Origin: Sequoia sempervirens
Lineage: Eukaryota; Streptophyta; Pinopsida; Cupressales; Cupressaceae
Reading direction: 5' to 3'
Assembly (NCBI GenBank): GCA_007258455.2
Contig: VDFB02358134.1
Coordinates: 210,611,394-210,675,393 of the forward strand
Length of the DNA: 64,000 nucleotides
A program made the translations under genes and the position numbers. Shown piece by piece: positions 47,212-58,189 of this stretch. Positions within the stretch are counted from its first letter, which is position 1. Every line of letters starts with the position of its first letter. Under the pieces are notes generated by a model. The model saw only the letters and a program-made list of their open reading frames with translations. It made no database searches and was not told the DNA's origin.

Positions 47212-48570
47212 TGTGATACCAAAATGTCTAACCTATTCTAAGCAATTAAAATGCAATGGGAAAACATAAGAAAACACCTCAAGATTAGCCTAAGAAATTT
47301 GTAAGTGCAAAGAGAAAGTGTAAAATGATGCTAAATAGATATACCTCCATTTTACAGATGAAACTCCTTGGTTGGCCCTTGATTTTGATTTGGTTTTTGT
47401 GCTCCTTGATGGCTCTCGATGTGGCTAGATAAAGGATTTGACTATGTGCTTGATTGCAAATGTAAATGGATGAAATTGATGGCTCGATGAGTGCACAAAA
47501 TGGTAGCATTTAGTTGCACATGGCTAAGTCCCCCCAAATGCCTTAGAGGATGGGGTATTTATAGGAGAATTTTAATTCTCTAGAGAATTAAACGGTTGAT
47601 ATTTATCCAACAAGGCCAAGATGAAGGGCTAAGGTGAGGTGAGGACTCACAAGCCCTCACATCTTGACATGTGGATTGTGAGATGGCTAAGGGTGAGATG
47701 ATGTGTAGGTGATGTGGAAGGGAGGTACATGATGTGGAGGAAGGACAAGTACCTTGGGGAGTGAGAAGATTTCCTTAAAAAGGAACTTCTTATCCCCAAG
47801 TGGGAGTGAAAATGATATTTGAAGAATTTTGGAATTTCTAAAAAATCTCCATGGGAAAAGATAAAGTGGTTGGAGAAATAAATGTGAATTAAAAATTCAC
47901 ATTCATAGGAGAATCTAATGGATAAGAGAGGGTCTCCAAAAAGGTGGGAATTGGACACATGTGCATGAGGTGACATTTCAAATATTCTATAAGCCTTGGA
48001 AAGATAAAATGTGAATTAAAAATTCACATGGGGAGGAGAAAGACCTAGGATGAATAAAAGTGAATTAAAAATTCACATAAGAAAGAGGGTCAATGCCCAG
48101 AAAGGAAAATGGAAAGATTGACTAAAAAGTGGTGCTAAAAGTGGCTAATGACTTTGATTAAAATTGTGCAAATACTTGATTATGATAATCAATGGAAGAT
48201 TAGTGACAAGTGGAAAATGTAGGAGGATGTGACATTAATCCTTGATTAAGAGGATGCACACCCTAATTATGAATTAATTGGATTAATCCAAATTAGAGAT
48301 GGATTATGGAGGATGTGACAAGGAGAGAGAAAGAAGAATTTTAAATTGATTTTAATTCAAAAATATTAAAATGACAATTAAATAAATTAGTGTATTTATT
48401 TAATTTAGAGAGGAAAAGGGTACCAGATAAAGTGTTTAATTATTAAATTAAATACTTTAAGAATATTATGTGGGAAGTGTAATATTAATTAAATAAATTA
48501 ATATTAATAGAATTGATGAATAAAGAGGTAAATTTGATCAGATGAGATTGATCAGATTTGGGTGTCTATA
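47212..48570 (-). mobile_element. Solo LTR nested in the gypsy element
   Basis: This 1359-bp segment, read on the minus strand, starts TATAGACACCC (a TGTAGACAC-type end with one change) and ends TATCACA. A TATAAATA box lies at 47566-47573 on the minus strand. Perfect gaggt duplications flank it. There is no internal region or partner, so it is a solo LTR. It shares the end signature and TTAATTAAAT-rich composition with 28256-29429 but is not closely identical. Confidence 0.72.
47566..47573 (-). promoter_or_regulatory. TATA box of nested solo LTR
   Basis: TATAAATA on the minus strand, at the expected LTR promoter position. Confidence 0.5.
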
Positions 48571-48575
48571 GAGGT

Positions 48576-49000
48576 TAACTATTAATTTGATGCAAATATG
48601 TCTAGAGACATGATTCTCAACACATATCATTAACGACAGTTCCACGTTTGCATTAGAAAGGTGGTTAATCTTTGTTTGTTTATGCAAGAAATGTTCAAGT
48701 AATCTCGGTTTAATTATACCTCGATGCTTGTGTTTACTTGCTATATCAAAAATCATAAAAGTTGTACTCAAGTCATCATTGGTGTTAATTTACCCTCTAA
48801 TGATTGTACATACTTCCAACATTTTAAAATGCTCTATGATGATTCAAGAAAGCTAACAACAAGTTCAAAAAATGGTTCATTTCATTTAGTTGCATTTCAT
48901 TTTAGGTCATTGTACATATCTTCATATTGGATTTGCATCAGAGTTTTGAAAGGCTAACAATAACATCAATGGTTGCGATATCTCTTTGGAATATTTGTGG
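48576..49000. other. Gypsy 3' region without recognised gene
   Basis: No domain or repeat unit was seen. It leads into the CATT-type microsatellite. Confidence 0.45.
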
Positions 49001-49975
49001 AAGACATTCGAACATTTTTTTCATCATCACCTTTCATATTCATATCATTAATCTTTTATAATTTTCATATTCATTTTTGCATCTCATTTATCACATTATA
49101 TCATTCCATTTTTACTTTTTCTCATTTCACTTATCATTGCTTATTTTATCATTTTCATTCATTCCATATCATTCCATTTTCATTCATTTCTTAGCATCAT
49201 CATTATCATTTCATTATCGTTATCATTCCATTCTTGCATTTCATTCTCATTATCATTTCAGTTTCACATTATCATTTCATTATCATTATCATTCCTTTCA
49301 CTATCATTATCATTATCATTATCATTTCTGTTTCACATTATCATTATCATTTCCTATCACATTCATTTCGTTAGCATCTTTTTTTTATCATCTCACTTTC
49401 ATTATCATTTCATTATCATTTCATTATCATTTTCATGTTATCATTTCATTGTCATTTTCATATTATCATTTCATTATCATTTTCATGTTATCATTTCATT
49501 ATCATTTTCATATTATCATTTCATTGTCATTTTCATATTATCACTTCATTATCATTTTCACATTATCATTTTCATGTTATCATTTCATTATCATTATCAT
49601 TCCATTATTGCATTCCATTATCATTATCATTTCATATCACGTTCATTTCATTAGCATTTCATTTAATTATCATTCATTTCACATATCACTTAACATTTCA
49701 TTATTAATCATTCCATTTTTAGTCATTATCATATCATTTTATCATTTGCATTTAATCATCATTACAATACATCACATTTCATTACATATCATTTATTATC
49801 TTATCACACATCACATAATTATTTCCATATCATTTGTAACATTACATTCACATCATATTTTAATCATCCTATCATTTCTTCATATCAAATCACATTACAA
49901 ATTCATGATGCATATCATAATCACAGACATTCATTTTCCATCATATTATCATTTTACATTTGAAAATCCAAAAAT
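49001..49975. repeat. CATT/ATCATTTC microsatellite
   Basis: Nearly a kilobase built from ttcattatcat, ttatcatttcat and ttttcatgttatcat words, densest at 49180-49650. It happens to be open on the + strand for 303 codons (49077-49988) as a Ser/Phe/His/Ile-only peptide, which is a low-complexity artefact. Confidence 0.85.
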
Positions 49976-50426
49976 AAATATTCCATAGATACATATTCAT
50001 ATCATTTGCCAAAAATAACATCTTTCATAAAACATATCACATATTCCATGACATATTTTCATAATCATTTCATAAATCATCCACCTGTGTGACATCATTA
50101 GTATGCATCATCAATAATTTTTTTTATCATCATAAAAACATCATATCGCATCATCCTGCATATTAGGTTAGTCATTAAATCATTCCCATGCATATCAAAA
50201 TACCATAACATATAGAAATAAATGCACATCACATAATCATCTCATAAATGCACATCACATTGTCAAAAATCATCGCCGCTACATATCATCACTCATCATA
50301 AATAATACAAATGTCCAATGTCCAATGAAACTAAAAAGTCCAAAGAGAAATACATGGGATATGATCAAAATCAAATATACATGCTCAAAAATAAATATAC
50401 ATGTGTGAAATACATCAATATCAATT
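49976..50426. other. AT-rich spacer
   Basis: Continues the cat-rich composition without a clear unit. On the minus strand it would be the 3' untranslated part of the mobile-domain pseudogene. Confidence 0.4.
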
Positions 50427-52200
50427 GGTTGATGCCCCCGATGGAGCTGGTCTAGAAGGAGGTGGTTTGCCACTAGTACCTATGTCAGGATCCCGTCGAG
50501 GCCCGATAACCCCTAGGCTCTGTGTACCTATCCATGACCTACTCCTGGTCCTAGTGTGGGACCATGGGAATGGCTCTATATGCTCAGGAGGACATAACTC
50601 CTCATATCTGACATGGTAATACTCTGCCTCCCTCACCATCTCCATGCCCTCGGCGATCGTCTCTCACAAGGATGCACTCTCGATAGTACCCATAAGCCTA
50701 TGAGCAACACCCTCGGCCTCCATTTCCCTCTAGCTGAATGCATCCCTCTTTACTATCAACTGGGCTACCTATGGGTCTGGGGCAGGAACCTGTGCCTATG
50801 CCTGTGCCTGTGTCTGAGCCTGACCCTAAGCCTGGGCCTGTGCCAACTGTGACTATAGTTGTGCTATCACACTTTGTGCCTGACCTAGCTGACCCTGAAT
50901 AGTCTACACCTAGGCCTGCAGAGTGGCTATTTGTGTCTACTAAGAAGAGGAGGACATCTTGATGATCATTCATGGTCTACCCCTAGACCTAGGCCTCCAT
51001 ACAATCGGCGCACTGGCTAGGCTGTCCATCCTCTGCCTCACTGCTCTCCCCTCCTCCCCTCCATCATCTCCCCCATCATCCCCATCATCTAAGCTATCAT
51101 CTCTTCTACCCTCCTCCTCCTCTCCACCCTCTTCCACCTACTCTCCACTAGCCACACCCTCCTATCTCTCCACCCTGGGTTGTTGTACTACTGCGATAGG
51201 CCCTGGCTCATTGGGGCATGTAAATCATGGGAGCTAATGTGTATGAAAGTACTCTAAGTACTCATCTGACATCCCTGCATCTATAATCTCTAGTCTGTAT
51301 GCCCATACCTCAGCCTTCGAGCCTATATAATCTATATAGGCCACCTAGTATGTGATGCATCGGCCCCATCCAGGATCATCCTTGCGCTGCCCATAATGAG
51401 CAACGCCCTGTGGCATCCGCTGTGTGAATCTATACTGTCTTTGTACCCATAGTGCCAAAAATCACTCAATAATGACTAGGGTGCATCCTATCAAATATTG
51501 GGGTATACAAACAAATGACATCTCCAGATGATCTGTGTCCCAAGGCTCACAGTCTACATATGGCCTCCACATCGTTGCATCTACATTGTCAAGCACCCGT
51601 CGCCAGTACTCCAACTTGCCCAGCTTGGGTTGGACAAGTGCACCTAAATAGGCATATATGTATGGCCTGCCTAGTGGCCTCACCCTGGCACATGCTAGTC
51701 TTGTCACCGCAATATGCTCCCATGCCCAGATCTAAAGCAATGTCACACCACTAGCCAAACTCATCGACCCTCATTAGATGACTTGATGTAGATCATGGTA
51801 TAAATGAGCCAAAATGCAGCTCCCCCAGGCATACCTCAGTGGTTGAGTCACTAACCACTCTAGCATCCTACCCCATTTGACTAAAAATCCCTTTGACTGA
51901 TGGTCCATTCCAAGGAAGCCTCCAATAAAAACAGCCAATACAATAACTAAGGCAAGATATCTACTAAAATCCACCCACGGTACCCAATATCCTGATATGG
52001 ACATGTCACCGCAGATCCTCCTCAATGCATCTTTCCCTCCTATCTCCTTGTGGTCATAAACCACAAGGGTACCTACCACAGGAATCCCTAGAATCTTGTA
52101 CATGTCCTCAGGTGTCACGGTCATCTCACCTATCGGCAAATGAAAGGTGTTATGATGTGAATGCCACCTCTCAGCCAGTGCAGTCAACAACCTTCTATTG
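50427..52200 (-). pseudogene. Antisense plant-mobile-domain (MAIN/MAIL-like) gene, broken
   Basis: On the minus strand the frame from about 52200 to 51774 encodes RRLLTALAERWH....FHLPIGEMTVTPEDMYKIL, the characteristic start of the plant mobile domain (aminotransferase-like). It continues with LRRICGDM and the QPLRYAWG.C.LAHLYHDL block. The frame 51707-51462 continues it (WRRVLDNVD...WRPYVDCE). After a stop-rich stretch there is an acidic Glu/Asp/Gly-rich segment (about 51180-51040), a Gln/Ala-rich coiled-coil-like stretch (about 50900-50780) and a C-terminal piece (50645-50421). The stop at 51774 and several others, plus an upstream in-frame TGA near 52215, make it a pseudogene. Such domains occur both in plant nuclear genes and in transposons; here it lies opposite to gag-pol. 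Confidence 0.8.
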
Positions 52201-52891
52201 ACTTGAATCCCTCACAGGATAGTCAACAATGATCCCAATCCACATGTACCTATCCACTATACCTCTACAGGAGTCAACTCTCCTATCTGATCCCAACATA
52301 TCAGGAATTGCTCTCTAATCTGGAGGTTGTCAAAAACCTCCTATTTTTGGCCATCACAAGGACAATTAATCATACTCATATCATAGTGACTCATATCATG
52401 TGCTCTATCTATCAAGTGACACATATCAGTGACCCATATCAAGTGTTGTATCTAAATGACTCATATCAAGCATTCATGCTACATCTATCTATCTAAATAT
52501 CAAACACAAATATACTCTATCATCATTATTCTATTTGTTTTTTTTCTTTTCAGGAAAGCAACTTTATCAACAATCAATCATTTTGTACTTCAGTCATGCA
52601 TGCAAATACGTTCAAAATCATCATTTACTATTTGGTTTTTATCATAGAAATAAAATTTATCAGACATTTACTCTTTATTTTTCATTCATGGGAAGCAAAG
52701 TTATCAGTAAATCAGTCCATCAATCAATCAATCTACTCTTTGTTTTCTATTTTGGGAAACAAAGTTATCAATTAATTAATCATCTCATTTCTACTCATAT
52801 CAGCATGATGGCACACACAAAAATTTATCTATTGACCAAAGAAGTGATTTACACCATCATTTTTCATCATCACATTCATTGCCAAAATTTT
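52201..52891. other. 5' side of the antisense gene, with degenerate repeats
   Basis: Three loosely similar 75-100 bp segments, each with actctttgtttt-like and gggaaRcaaagttatca blocks, lie at about 52525-52580, 52665-52715 and 52730-52775. Repeats of actcatatca occur at 52370-52475. No coding domain upstream of 52200 could be confirmed. Confidence 0.45.
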
Positions 52892-53335
52892 CCTAGAAGC
52901 ACTAATTTGTGCCTCAGATGCGCTAAAACTCAAAAGCATCATAGTTTACCTTAAAAGAACTAAAACACATTATGCTTGCTTGTCTCCCCTAAAAGCGCTA
53001 AAGTTTTCCCTATACGCGCTAAAACCCTGGATGTGCTAAACTCCACATCGGATGTGCTATTTCACCCTCTAGAAGTGCTAAACCATTGAATGCGCTAATC
53101 TACACATTCTATGTGCTACTTCATACCCTAAATGCACTAGTTCATTTCTATTGTGGCCAACCCTAAATGCGCGACTCTGTGTCATGGATGCGCTAAACTT
53201 TTCGAGCTAGTTTTCAACCCTAAAAGCACTACTCTACACTTTGTATGCTCTAGAACACTTGATTTTATCCTAGACCTAAAAGCGCTAAAGAACAACCTAT
53301 ATGGGCTAAAAGAACCTTCATATGCACTAAAACAG
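52892..53335 (-). repeat. Array of AAATGCGCTAAA motifs (complement of leader array)
   Basis: About 17 degenerate copies of cctaaatgcgctaaa (variants aagcgctaaa, gatgtgcta, atgcacta), for example near 52892, 52915, 52987, 53009, 53027, 53049, 53070, 53088, 53128, 53163, 53187, 53220, 53275 and 53321. The reverse complement, tttagcgcatttagg, is the leader motif of 37115-37530. On the minus strand the array precedes the mobile-domain gene just as the leader array precedes gag. Confidence 0.7.
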
Positions 53336-53821
53336 AAAAGCAGATGCAAAATATATGACAAAAACTTACAAAAATTGATCAAATTTGCAAAAAATTGAAT
53401 CACAAAGGGTTAAATTGACTCACTGGTGGTCCATACGCAATTGGTCTCTGAAATCAGCGGGCCCACTCAAATCTGTGTGTGTGAAAGGGAATCAACATCT
53501 TGCTCAGTCACTATTAGAGCACGAAATTCACTGTAGTAAAAGGGTGCAAATGACTTTCACTTTTACCCCTTTTACCTTATATGGGTCAATTAAGGAGGGT
53601 TTTTTGATGTCATTTCTTTTATTTTTCACTAGGGGCATATGTTACCTCAATTATCGTGAGCTAAATCACTGAATCACCATCTAAATTTCGTCATCCATTC
53701 GCAACTCATATCATCATCTGTGATTTACCTCCCAAGGGGGCATCATCAGCATCAACATCAAGAATGCATCAGGGGCAAAAAATTTATTTTCTTTGAAGCA
53801 ATGCATTTCACACATCACTTC
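53336..53821. other. Region between array and polypurine tract
   Basis: No gene was recognised. A caggggcaaaaaa purine run at about 53769 resembles the true polypurine tract 55 bases further on. Confidence 0.45.
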
Positions 53822-53835
53822 AAAGAGGGGCAAAA
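53822..53835 (+). other. Polypurine tract of the gypsy element
   Basis: aaagaggggcaaaa immediately precedes the 3' LTR start TGTATATGCA, the position of the plus-strand primer. Confidence 0.8.
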
Positions 53836-54924
53836 TGTATATGCATAAAATTGGTCATGTCTATTCATTCCTGACATTTAATTAAATATTTATTTTTTAA
53901 TTAATTTTTCTAAAGTCTTCTACGATGTAATTAAATTTAATAAATTTAATTATATTGTTCATTCATTTTCCTACTATAATCAAATAAATTTATTTTATTT
54001 TATTATTTCATATATCTACTTAATTAAATTAAATAAATACAATTTATTTATTTAAGTTAATTATCATCTTTTGAATTTAATTAAATCTTTTTAATTAAAT
54101 TTAAGTATTTATTTTCTTCTATTTTAAACTTTCTTCTAATTAATTAAATACTTTTATATAATTAATTTCCAAACACATGTCATTCCTTCAAATTTAATTA
54201 AATATTTTATTTAATTAAAGATCTTCTGCTTTCTTCAAATCATAATTAGATATTTGATTTAATTATGAAATCTTCTGATTTCCTCAAAATATTTATTTAA
54301 TTAAGAAAAATCAACAGGCACTCATAAATAAATAATTGAATTGGATAATTCATTATTTATCTTCTCATAATATTTCCATTTATTTTTTCTAAAAAATATG
54401 ATTTTTAATCATCTCATCTTATCTCTTCCATGAAAATGGAAAAATCTAGCTTTCTTCGATTTTTTCTATTTTTCTCTTTAGTCTCATACATTTTCAACCG
54501 TTCGATCTGTCAAGAATTATCATAGCCGTTGACTAATCCAGCTAATCAAAATCCTTGAAAAGCTCTATAAATACATGTGCAAATCCAAGCATTGGTTACA
54601 CTCACACAAACGTATACGCAATTACGCTTGCACTCTTAGATTCTTAGCAATTTCAACAATATTTGTATCTTAGCATAATCTTGCAGTTAGCATAGTATGC
54701 ATTTTTAAATCTCATTTTCTAGTAGCCTATTTTTTTGAGCTTGGCATTCCAAATCTAAGAGCAACTTGAGCAAATGAAACGCTGGAGATAGAGAGCAATA
54801 AGATGACTTCAAAGAAACTGCCATAAAACAGTTTATTTACTTGTTTTTCTTTCAGTTTCTTTGATTTACTGTTTTATTGATTGTGTTTTGAATCATTTAG
54901 ATTGATTATATTTTCATACACACA
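53836..54924 (+). repeat. Gypsy 3' LTR
   Basis: Partner of 35914-37013, 1089 bp, with TATAAATA at 54566-54573 and the same TGTATATGCA...CATACACACA ends. Confidence 0.92.
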
Positions 54925-55080
54925 AAAAGTATATTGAGCATGTTTATCACCTCTTGTAACAAAGGTGTTTGTACTATAACCAATTGTATGATTAGTTTGA
55001 TATGGTTGATAAAAGGGTTGAAATTTTGCATATTCATGAAATGGAAGAGTGAAAATTTATTTTCCATAATGTCTTGACAT
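54925..55080 (-). pseudogene. Single gene of the minus-strand element, 5' portion
   Basis: An ATG on the minus strand at 55080-55078 opens a frame rich in Gln, Pro, Tyr and Thr (FYQPYQTNH-like), with one stop (TAA) after about seven codons. It runs into the gypsy insertion. Counting one target copy, the frame continues in phase into 35913 and downward. The start is tentative because it is chosen as the first ATG in the composition-supported frame. Confidence 0.5.
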
Positions 55081-55478
55081 GTCTGAGCAGAGGGAGAGTA
55101 AGAAAAAATTTGAGATTATTTTAAAGCAAGAGAAGAGGTCTACTAAACCAAATCAAATAGTTACATACCAAAAGAGTCACCAACAATGATGCATAATCAC
55201 AAAACTTGAATTACAGAGTCATCATGTGCTTTATTTGCATGACTCTTCAAGGTTGAAAATGATGAGAGAAATACCACCTTCTTAGAAAGATGAAATAAAG
55301 TTCATCGATCTGTCCCACTAAGTGTTCCAAAAACTATCGTCACATGAAGTTTCCCTATTGAACATAGGCTTAGCATTCCAATGACACAACGAAAATAACC
55401 TCAAGCTATGAGACCTTTCATTTGAGGTTAGGTCTTTGAAGAATTTTGAATTCCTCTCAAAACTAGATGCAACAATAC
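55081..55478 (-). other. Leader of the minus-strand element
   Basis: Non-coding interval between the right-hand 2.0 kb repeat and the gene start. Part of it (55311-55478) recurs at 22605-22775. No canonical TGG primer site follows the repeat end. Confidence 0.5.
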
Positions 55479-57480
55479 TGGTCCAACCCAACACTAGATA
55501 ACTCTACACTAATCCTAATCTATCAAACTAAAGAAGGAAAAGGGAGAAGAGGATGTTGAAAATTAGAAATATGGTGATGCACCAAGATTGAATATATTTC
55601 TTCTTTCATTTGGCTGGTTATGGCATCAACAACACCACTGGAAAGGATCACACATTTCTCTATTCCACCATTTTTATAAAGAACATGAAGGACAGGGTCT
55701 GAAAGATCCTAAAAGAGGTGAAAATTACATATAATTAGCACTTGTAATAAATTAGCACACTCATATAAATTATAAAATGATGAAATTTCATGCATGCATA
55801 GAGGTATCAAATGTGACACAAAATATAAGCATTAAGAAGAGGTAGAAATAGTGATTTTATTAACAAATATGCATGAAAGATAATTTTATAGTTTCTAAAT
55901 CCATAAGTAGCATAAGTATGCTAGAGAAAATCTAGGGAAGAAAACTTATAATAAACACAAAAGTTCCTTATATCATTTGTAGGCCATAGAGAGAGATAGG
56001 GTATGTAACTAGGCAGGAAATCCTAGCCAAAACCATTTCAAATCAAGTGCAAGCATGTTTCCATCCAAATCCCAAGCCAAAATATTGCAATAATGGCCCT
56101 GAAATCATAGCCATCCTTCCACAATGACGAATCTATGAATGAAGATTAAAAAAACCACACAATTTGTAACAAAAACATAATTAGGGATGACCCTCTAATA
56201 GAAAAGTGATCTACAAACAATAAATGAAGCATGGCCACCATTTTTCCACTTGTAACTAGTTAAAAATCCATTTGACATCATTCTCGTAGCTCCAATTATG
56301 AGATCTAGTAGTTGGGAAATTTTTTGTAACATTAATGGTGATTTTTGGGTCAAAACATGAACATCTATCAAGTGCGGGAGTGGCGAATGCAAAACAAATT
56401 CAAACATTTGTCCAAATGTCTAAAGGAAACCCAAAATCCTAAAAGGACTAAATTTCCTTAGGGGAATCAAAACCCCAACAAGGCATTTTGAAGGAAAAAT
56501 GTCCCTAGGGGAATCAAAACCTCAATAGGGCATTTTGAAGGAAAAATATCCTTGGGGGAATCAAAACCCCAAGAGGATATTTTGGAAGAATAATGTCCTT
56601 GGGGGAATCAAACCTCAATAGGAAATTTTTGAGGGAAAATTTCCTTGGGGGATTCAAAACCATGACAAGACATTTTGGAGGAAAAATGTCCTTGTGGGAA
56701 TCAAAACCTTGACAAGACATTTTGGAGGAAAAAATGCCCTTGGGGAATCAAAACCCCAATAGAAAATTTTGAAGGAAAAAAAGGGAAAGGGGAACTGGGA
56801 AAGGATTTAGACATTTTGACTTTTTCCAAATGTTTGGAGGGAACCCAAAATCCCAAAAGGACCAAAATGTCCCTAGGGAACTAAAAACCTCAACATGACA
56901 TTTTAGAGGGAAAATGTTCTTGGGGGAATCAAAATACTAACATGAAATTTTGAAGGAAAAATGTCCTTGGGGGAATCAAAACCTTGACAAGACATTTTGG
57001 AGGAAAAATGTCCTGGGGGGGATCAAAACCCCAGAACATTTTTAATGAAAAATTTCCTTGGGTGAATCAAAACCCTTACAAGACATTTTGGAGGAAAAAT
57101 GTCCTTGGGGGAATCAAAAGCTCGACGAGACATTTTGGAGGGAAATTTGGGAAAGGGGAACCAAGAATGGATTTAGACACTTGGAATTTTTCCAAATGTT
57201 CGAAGGGAACTTGAAATCCTAAAAGGACCAAAATGTCCCTAGGGAACTAAACACCCTGACAAGACATTTTGATGAAAAATGAGAAATTAGCTACCCTCAA
57301 CATTTTAAACTGGGTATTTGATTGAAGCTTGTGAAAGGGATAAAACAACTATTAGAGGTATATTTGAGTATGATAAACCTATTAATATTTCTTAGATCAG
57401 TTATAATTTATGGGAAATGAAATGTGAGACACAAATTGACAACATTTTGGCAATTTATGCAAGATAATTTCCTGCTAATC
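55479..57480 (-). repeat. 2.0 kb repeat, right copy (probable LTR of the minus-strand element)
   Basis: Aligns with 30655-32714 from tggtccaaccc through to the gctaatc end, in the same orientation. It has the same internal organisation: AT-rich half, gagagaga run, then minisatellite. In minus-strand reading this would be the 5' LTR. Confidence 0.65.
56440..57290. repeat. 47-bp minisatellite with higher-order blocks, right copy
   Basis: Same 47-bp unit and same interspersed ~130-bp block as in the left copy. Composite blocks are visible at about 56380-56460, 56770-56910 and 57130-57290. Confidence 0.75.
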
Positions 57481-58189
57481 CCCCTTTAGTTCCATCTCTC
57501 AAAACGTGGAGAACTATTTCCGAGGTTTCATTTTTGTGAACCCAACCTTCAAACCCTTCATTTCTAATTTGGAGTGTGTCATATTCCTATATTTAGCTTA
57601 CATTAACTTTGGATTAGGTATTGGATTAGTTCATTTGCATTTAGGGCTTCTAAATATTGCATTAGTGAAAATTCATATAGGCTGCATTTTTGCATCTTAG
57701 ATCATTTAGTTTCACTAAAATTCTGAAATTTCAAATAGTCAAATCAACATACAGGTTAGAAACCTTAGAATCAACTCAAAATTTGCTAAATTTGGTGTAA
57801 AAACCCTGTCTGGGACTTATTTTCCCATGTGGGTGATTCAGTCCCTGTACAAGTGCTTTTCCCTAATTTTTGGGAATTTTGTGTTGATTTTTTTTCGCTA
57901 TTTGAATCCACCAAAAACCCTAATTGGGACTCATATGCCCCTCTAGGTGATTTAGTACTAGATCATACCTAAAAATGCCTTTTACAACATTAAAAACTTA
58001 CTTTTTGTGCTTATATTTTGTTGTTATTAGATAACTGTTTCAATTTGTTGATCTTTTTTTTCATTCATTTCAATAGATCTAGCTTAATTTGGTTTAGTTA
58101 TTGTATTTCTTAATTTCAAAATGACATTTACAATATTTCATTTTCAAATTGTTTCATAATGTAATAAAAAAATTACCTTGTCTAGAATC
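57481..58189 (+). other. Leader-like AT-rich stretch
   Basis: Non-coding. Contains two diverged aaaaaccct...gggactYat blocks about 100 bp apart (near 57800 and 57910). It could be the leader of the element whose coding remnant follows. Confidence 0.4.

Larger units (their letters stand above)
35914..54924 (+). mobile_element. Tat/Ogre-like Ty3/gypsy element, 19 kb
   Basis: LTRs of 1100 and 1089 bp (35914-37013, 53836-54924) bound an interior with primer site, long leader, gag, protease, RT, retroviral-type RNase H, a second archaeal-type RNase H, and integrase. RT before integrase is the Ty3/gypsy order. The second RNase H is the hallmark of the Tat lineage (which includes Ogre). Minus one nested solo LTR it is about 17.6 kb, large even for Tat. 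The 3' third has an antisense plant-mobile-domain pseudogene, a long CATT-type microsatellite and a motif array complementary to the leader array. Stops and lost integrase residues make it inactive. Confidence 0.93.

Noticed and set aside
47212..47224. A ttttggtatcaca primer-site-like sequence on the minus strand
   Set aside because: It lies inside the solo LTR end as defined by the perfect gaggt duplications, so the resemblance to an initiator-Met primer site is probably coincidental.
49077..49988. A 303-codon open frame on the + strand
   Set aside because: It is composed almost only of Ser, Phe, His, Ile and Tyr because the DNA is a CATT-type microsatellite that lacks stop codons in this phase.
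50401..51237. + strand frames rich in Pro, Leu and Ser
   Set aside because: They are the antisense shadow of the acidic and Gln/Ala-rich tail of the mobile-domain pseudogene on the minus strand.
49001..53335. CRISPR-like regularly spaced repeats
   Set aside because: Repeat copies are degenerate with irregular spacing, there are no unique equal-length spacers, and the context is a eukaryotic retrotransposon.
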